This document shows, in pieces, positions 61,340 through 64,000 of a stretch of 64,000 nucleotides of DNA. This DNA is from Acidobacteriota bacterium (GTDB lineage Bacteria > Acidobacteriota > Blastocatellia > UBA7656), in contig JACQDB010000017.1 in assembly GCA_016201275.1 (NCBI GenBank), positions 62,001 through 126,000 of the forward strand, read 5' to 3'. Each line of letters opens with the position of its first letter. Position 1 is the stretch's first letter. The position numbers were made by a program, and so were the translations under genes. The notes below the pieces were generated by a model. That model did not search any database. It was not told where the DNA came from and saw nothing but the letters and a program-made list of their open reading frames with translations.

Positions 61340-62548
61340 TCATTTCACCAGCGTCGTCAATTTCTGCAAGCGCTCTTCGGCCTTTGCCAGGGTTTCGTCT
61401 TTCTTGCAAAAGGTGAAGCGCACTTGATGGCTGCCGAGTGTCGGATCGTGATAAAAACTGCTGCCCGGCACTACGGCGACGCCTACTTCTTTGACCATGA
61501 ATTTCGCAAACTCCACGTCGTTGTCGTAACCAAAGGCGCGTATATCGGTCATCACATAATACGCGCCATCGGGGTCGTAACACTCAAAGCCCGTCGCTTT
61601 CAACACCGTCAAAAGGCGCTCGCGCTTTGCCGTATAAGTCGCCTGCAATTTTTCATAATAAGTTTGCGGCAAACGCAGCGCCGCCGCCCCCGCTTCCTGC
61701 AATGGAGCCGCCGCGCCGACGGTTAAAAAGTCATGCACTTTGCGAATCGCCGAGGTGATGTCTTCGCGCGCAATCGTATAACCAACTCGCCAGCCGGTCA
61801 CCGAATAAGTCTTCGACAAACCGTTGATGGTGATGGTCTGATCTTTCATGCCGTCAAGCGTCGCCATAGCGATATGCTCTTTGCCGTTGAATAAAATGTG
61901 TTCGTAAATTTCATCGGTGATAGCGATGACATTCCATTTCTGACACAGCCGCGCAATGAATTCCATCTCCGTGCGCGTGAACACTTTGCCGGTAGGATTA
62001 TTCGGCGTGTTAATGATGATCGCTTTGGTGTGATTGTTGAACGCCGCCGCTAACTCGTCTTCGTCAAACGACCAGTCAGGAGCGCGCAAAGTCACATAGC
62101 GCGGCGTCGCGCCCGACAAGATGGCATCGGGGCCATAATTTTCATAGAACGGTTCAAAAACCACTACTTCATCGCCGGGATTGGTGATCGCCATCAGCGC
62201 CGCAATCATCGCTTCCGTAGAGCCACAAGTCACCGTGAGATGACGTTCCGGGTCAACTTCAAGTCCCAGATACCAGGCCGATTTTTCGGCAATGGCATTG
62301 CGAAAATTCTTCGCGCCCCAGGTGATGGCGTATTGATTGATGTCTGCGAGAATGGCGTCGCAAGCCGCTTGTTTGATTTCCATAGGTGCAGCGAAATCAG
62401 GAAAGCCCTGTGATAGATTGACCGCACCGTAGAGGTTCGCTTGTCGGGTCATCTCGCGTATGACCGATTCAGTGAAGCGGTCGGCTTTATCGGAAACTAT
62501 TTTTTTCAGAACTTCGCGGAGCGTAGATGGCGTGTCGTCGGTAGTCAT
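61340..62548 (-). CDS. Class I/II PLP-dependent aminotransferase
   Basis: A 402-aa fold-type I aminotransferase. AVNLSQGFPDFAAPMEIKQA, VTCGSTEAMIAALMAITNPG, INTPNNPTGKVFTRTEMEFI and the PLP lysine in TINGLSKTYSVTGWRVGYTI are plain. The GFPDF wording fits the methionine/kynurenine (glutamine transaminase K-like) group more than aspartate aminotransferase. AAGGACG lies 8 bases before the ATG at 62548. It is monocistronic. Substrate range needs assay. Confidence 0.9.
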   Translation of the reverse strand: MTTDDTPSTLREVLKKIVSDKADRFTESVIREMTRQANLYGAVNLSQGFPDFAAPMEIKQAACDAILADINQYAITWGAKNFRNAIAEKSAWYLGLEVDPERHLTVTCGSTEAMIAALMAITNPGDEVVVFEPFYENYGPDAILSGATPRYVTLRAPDWSFDEDELAAAFNNHTKAIIINTPNNPTGKVFTRTEMEFIARLCQKWNVIAITDEIYEHILFNGKEHIAMATLDGMKDQTITINGLSKTYSVTGWRVGYTIAREDITSAIRKVHDFLTVGAAAPLQEAGAAALRLPQTYYEKLQATYTAKRERLLTVLKATGFECYDPDGAYYVMTDIRAFGYDNDVEFAKFMVKEVGVAVVPGSSFYHDPTLGSHQVRFTFCKKDETLAKAEERLQKLTTLVK

Positions 62549-62904
62549 GCGTTTTCGTCCTTGGGTGTTGAGTAAGCTGCGTTCGTAAGTAAACCTCACG
62601 TTCGCGCAAAAAGCCAAAGTATAGCGAATGAGCGCGCCTTGACCAACCGCAAGCCACAGGGACATTCCGTTTTCTGTTTTGCCGTTTTCGCAGGGCGAAG
62701 AAAAAACCACCGATGAACACTGATATAAATAGCGAGCAGCTATAAATAGCGAGCAGCAATTCTTCTATGCTTTTCATCCGTGTTCATCGGTGTTTATCTA
62801 TGGTTCCCTAAGCGACAACGGGATACGAATCACGGACGACTACGCTAGGCTGATGACAAACGCAGGAGTTTTGTATTATTCTCACCTCAAGGAGTTCGCC
62901 GTTG
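62549..62904. other. Intergenic region between divergent genes, with inverted repeat
   Basis: This 356-base gap has its structured part at 62705-62795. No gene seen; promoter elements for either side are not clear. Confidence 0.5.
62705..62795. repeat. Inverted repeat with internal 17-bp tandem duplication
   Basis: CACCGATGAACACTGAT (about 62708-62724) is mirrored by ATCCGTGTTCATCGGTG (62776-62792). Between the arms TATAAATAGCGAGCAGC occurs twice in tandem (62724-62740 and 62741-62757). Confidence 0.75.
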
Positions 62905-64000
62905 ATGAACAGCAAGACATTGCCAATCGCCGCGATGGTTCTGGTCACGGTCTCGTCGTTGTTCGGCGGTTATTATCAATCGCGTCCGGCGAAAGCTTCA
63001 GGGGCTGCCGAATCGGTGATTCCCGATGACCTCAAGCAAAGTTTTGAAGAGGCTTTGGAAGTGACGCAGGAAGAATATGCCGGTACATTAGACTTGGAAA
63101 TGCTCGGCAAAAACTCCATACAGGGAATGCTGCATCAACTCGACCCGCATTCGAATTTCTTTACGCAAAAAGAGTTCATTAAAATTCAATCTGAACAACA
63201 GAGCCGCATTTACGGCATAGGCGTCACCATCGCCAAACGCGGCGACCGCTTCTATATTTTATCGGCCAATCCCGGCTCGCCCGGTCAACGTGCAGGGCTG
63301 CGTTATGGCGATGCGATTGTCGCCGTGGATGGCAAAGCGGTCGAAGATTGGAAACAGGAAGAGGTCTTGGATCATGTGCGCGGCGAAAAAGGCGAAGCCG
63401 TTGACCTGACGGTGGAGCGCGCCGGAGTGGCTGTGCCGATCACGGTTCACCTCAAACGCGATGAAGTGAAATTGCCGACGGTTCGCACCGTCTTTATGAC
63501 CGCGCAACCCGGCACCGGCTATATCGGTTTGACCGGCGGCTTCGCGGCCAAAACCGAAGAAGAATTGCTTACCGCCATCGCTCGCCTCAAACAGGAAGGA
63601 ATGCAGCAACTGGTCTTGGATTTGCGCGGCAATCCCGGCGGCCTGCTCGATCAGGCCATTGACGTAGCGAAAATCTTTTTACCCGCTGGACAAAAAATTT
63701 TGGAAGTGCGTGGGCGCGAAGGGCGTTTTCCCAATCGCATCTTTGAGGTGCCGTCCAATAATGTGCCGGAGACCTTGCCGCTGGTTATTTTAATCAACGG
63801 CCAAACCGCTTCCGCTTCGGAAGTCGTAGCGGGCGCGTTGCAAGACCATGACCGCGCTTTGATTGTCGGAGAAACCAGTTTTGGCAAAGGGCTGGTGCAA
63901 AGCGTGCAGCGCTTGTCTTACGGCGCAGGCTTGACGCTGACGACGCAGCGTTACTACACGCCTACAGGGCGTTTGATTCAACGCGATTATTCCCACATCA
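62905..64000 (+). CDS. S41-family C-terminal processing peptidase, 3-prime end beyond the window
   Basis: The first 365 codons are inside the window. A signal or anchor segment opens it (IAAMVLVTVSSLFGGYY). A PDZ domain (about 95-175: YGIGVTIAKRGDRFYILSAN, PGQRAGLRYGD) and the peptidase core follow. The catalytic Ser303 lies in GQTASASEVVAG and Lys328 in TSFGKGLVQS, the expected 25 residues apart. It would trim periplasmic or photosystem-type C-termini, in general envelope quality control. AAGGAG at 62889-62894 precedes the ATG at 62905. No defect seen up to the edge. Confidence 0.92.
   Translation, partial: MNSKTLPIAAMVLVTVSSLFGGYYQSRPAKASGAAESVIPDDLKQSFEEALEVTQEEYAGTLDLEMLGKNSIQGMLHQLDPHSNFFTQKEFIKIQSEQQSRIYGIGVTIAKRGDRFYILSANPGSPGQRAGLRYGDAIVAVDGKAVEDWKQEEVLDHVRGEKGEAVDLTVERAGVAVPITVHLKRDEVKLPTVRTVFMTAQPGTGYIGLTGGFAAKTEEELLTAIARLKQEGMQQLVLDLRGNPGGLLDQAIDVAKIFLPAGQKILEVRGREGRFPNRIFEVPSNNVPETLPLVILINGQTASASEVVAGALQDHDRALIVGETSFGKGLVQSVQRLSYGAGLTLTTQRYYTPTGRLIQRDYSHI

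Noticed and set aside
1-64000. tRNA, rRNA, riboswitch or phage genes
   Set aside because: None was recognised on reading either strand; small structured RNAs could still be missed without a covariance search.

Overview
The window reads as a chromosomal segment of a didermic, heterotrophic bacterium of moderate GC content. The large secreted zinc peptidases with carboxypeptidase-regulatory domains, the Oar-like domain habits, the amidohydrolase-CIA30 fusion and the many Asn/Gln/Ala-rich tails fit Acidobacteriota, perhaps Blastocatellia. This placement is inference from gene style only; no rRNA gene or other decisive marker lies in the window. No CRISPR array, tRNA, rRNA, phage or complete insertion sequence was seen.

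Layout. 0-9.5 kb: phosphomannomutase (-), exported M1-type and M14-type peptidases with a metallophosphoesterase (+), a self-controlled MerR regulator coupled to a histidine-rich exported protein, and an unrecognised Cys/Lys-rich protein. 9.8-13.6 kb: nucleotide-sugar epimerase plus DegT aminotransferase, then an ECF sigma factor with its RskA-type anti-sigma factor. 14-18 kb: a zinc-ribbon/pseudokinase/PP2C fusion, RidA, ribosomal protein L28 and a lipoprotein PPIase. 18.3-26.9 kb: ABC-F protein, 3-methyladenine glycosylase, hemE and hemH separated by a PIN-type toxin-antitoxin pair, an amidohydrolase and a damaged AAA ATPase. 26.9-30.7 kb: pyrR-pyrB-pyrC operon (-) and a GNAT. 31-40 kb: MASE1 hybrid histidine kinase, UbiD decarboxylase, TPR protein and MltD-like transglycosylase. 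40.5-48.2 kb: polysaccharide export ABC transporter (Wzm/Wzt), a TMTC-like membrane protein and three glycosyltransferases. 48.4-59.1 kb (-): a large Isc iron-sulfur locus, iscR-iscS-iscU-iscA-[toxin-antitoxin]-hscB-hscA-fdx-FAD monooxygenase-iscX-second cysteine desulfurase-second IscU-like scaffold, headed by an IscR-type operator. 59.2-64 kb: YafY-type regulator, DinB protein, an aminotransferase and a truncated-by-window S41 peptidase.

The most unusual layer is non-coding. Gaps between genes repeatedly hold arrays of 7-9 bp words followed by the reverse-complement array. The word differs from place to place (ATTGGTT, GTCCTTC, TCAGTTG, TTCTTGGTG), but the design is the same, and several arrays abut the start codon of pyrC, pyrB, a cysteine desulfurase or the ABC-F gene. 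In the ABC-F case the last heptamer supplies the ribosome-binding site. Alongside are a 110-bp MITE-like palindrome with two more copies, several REP-like families, a 58-bp tandem repeat inside the isc operon and a G-rich octamer array. Two toxin-antitoxin pairs have landed inside cofactor-biosynthesis operons (haem and Fe-S).

Functionally, the Isc locus supplies Fe-S clusters under IscR feedback. The hem genes, the pyrimidine genes under PyrR, and the envelope genes (sugar nucleotide, export and glycosyl transfer) form ordinary housekeeping modules.
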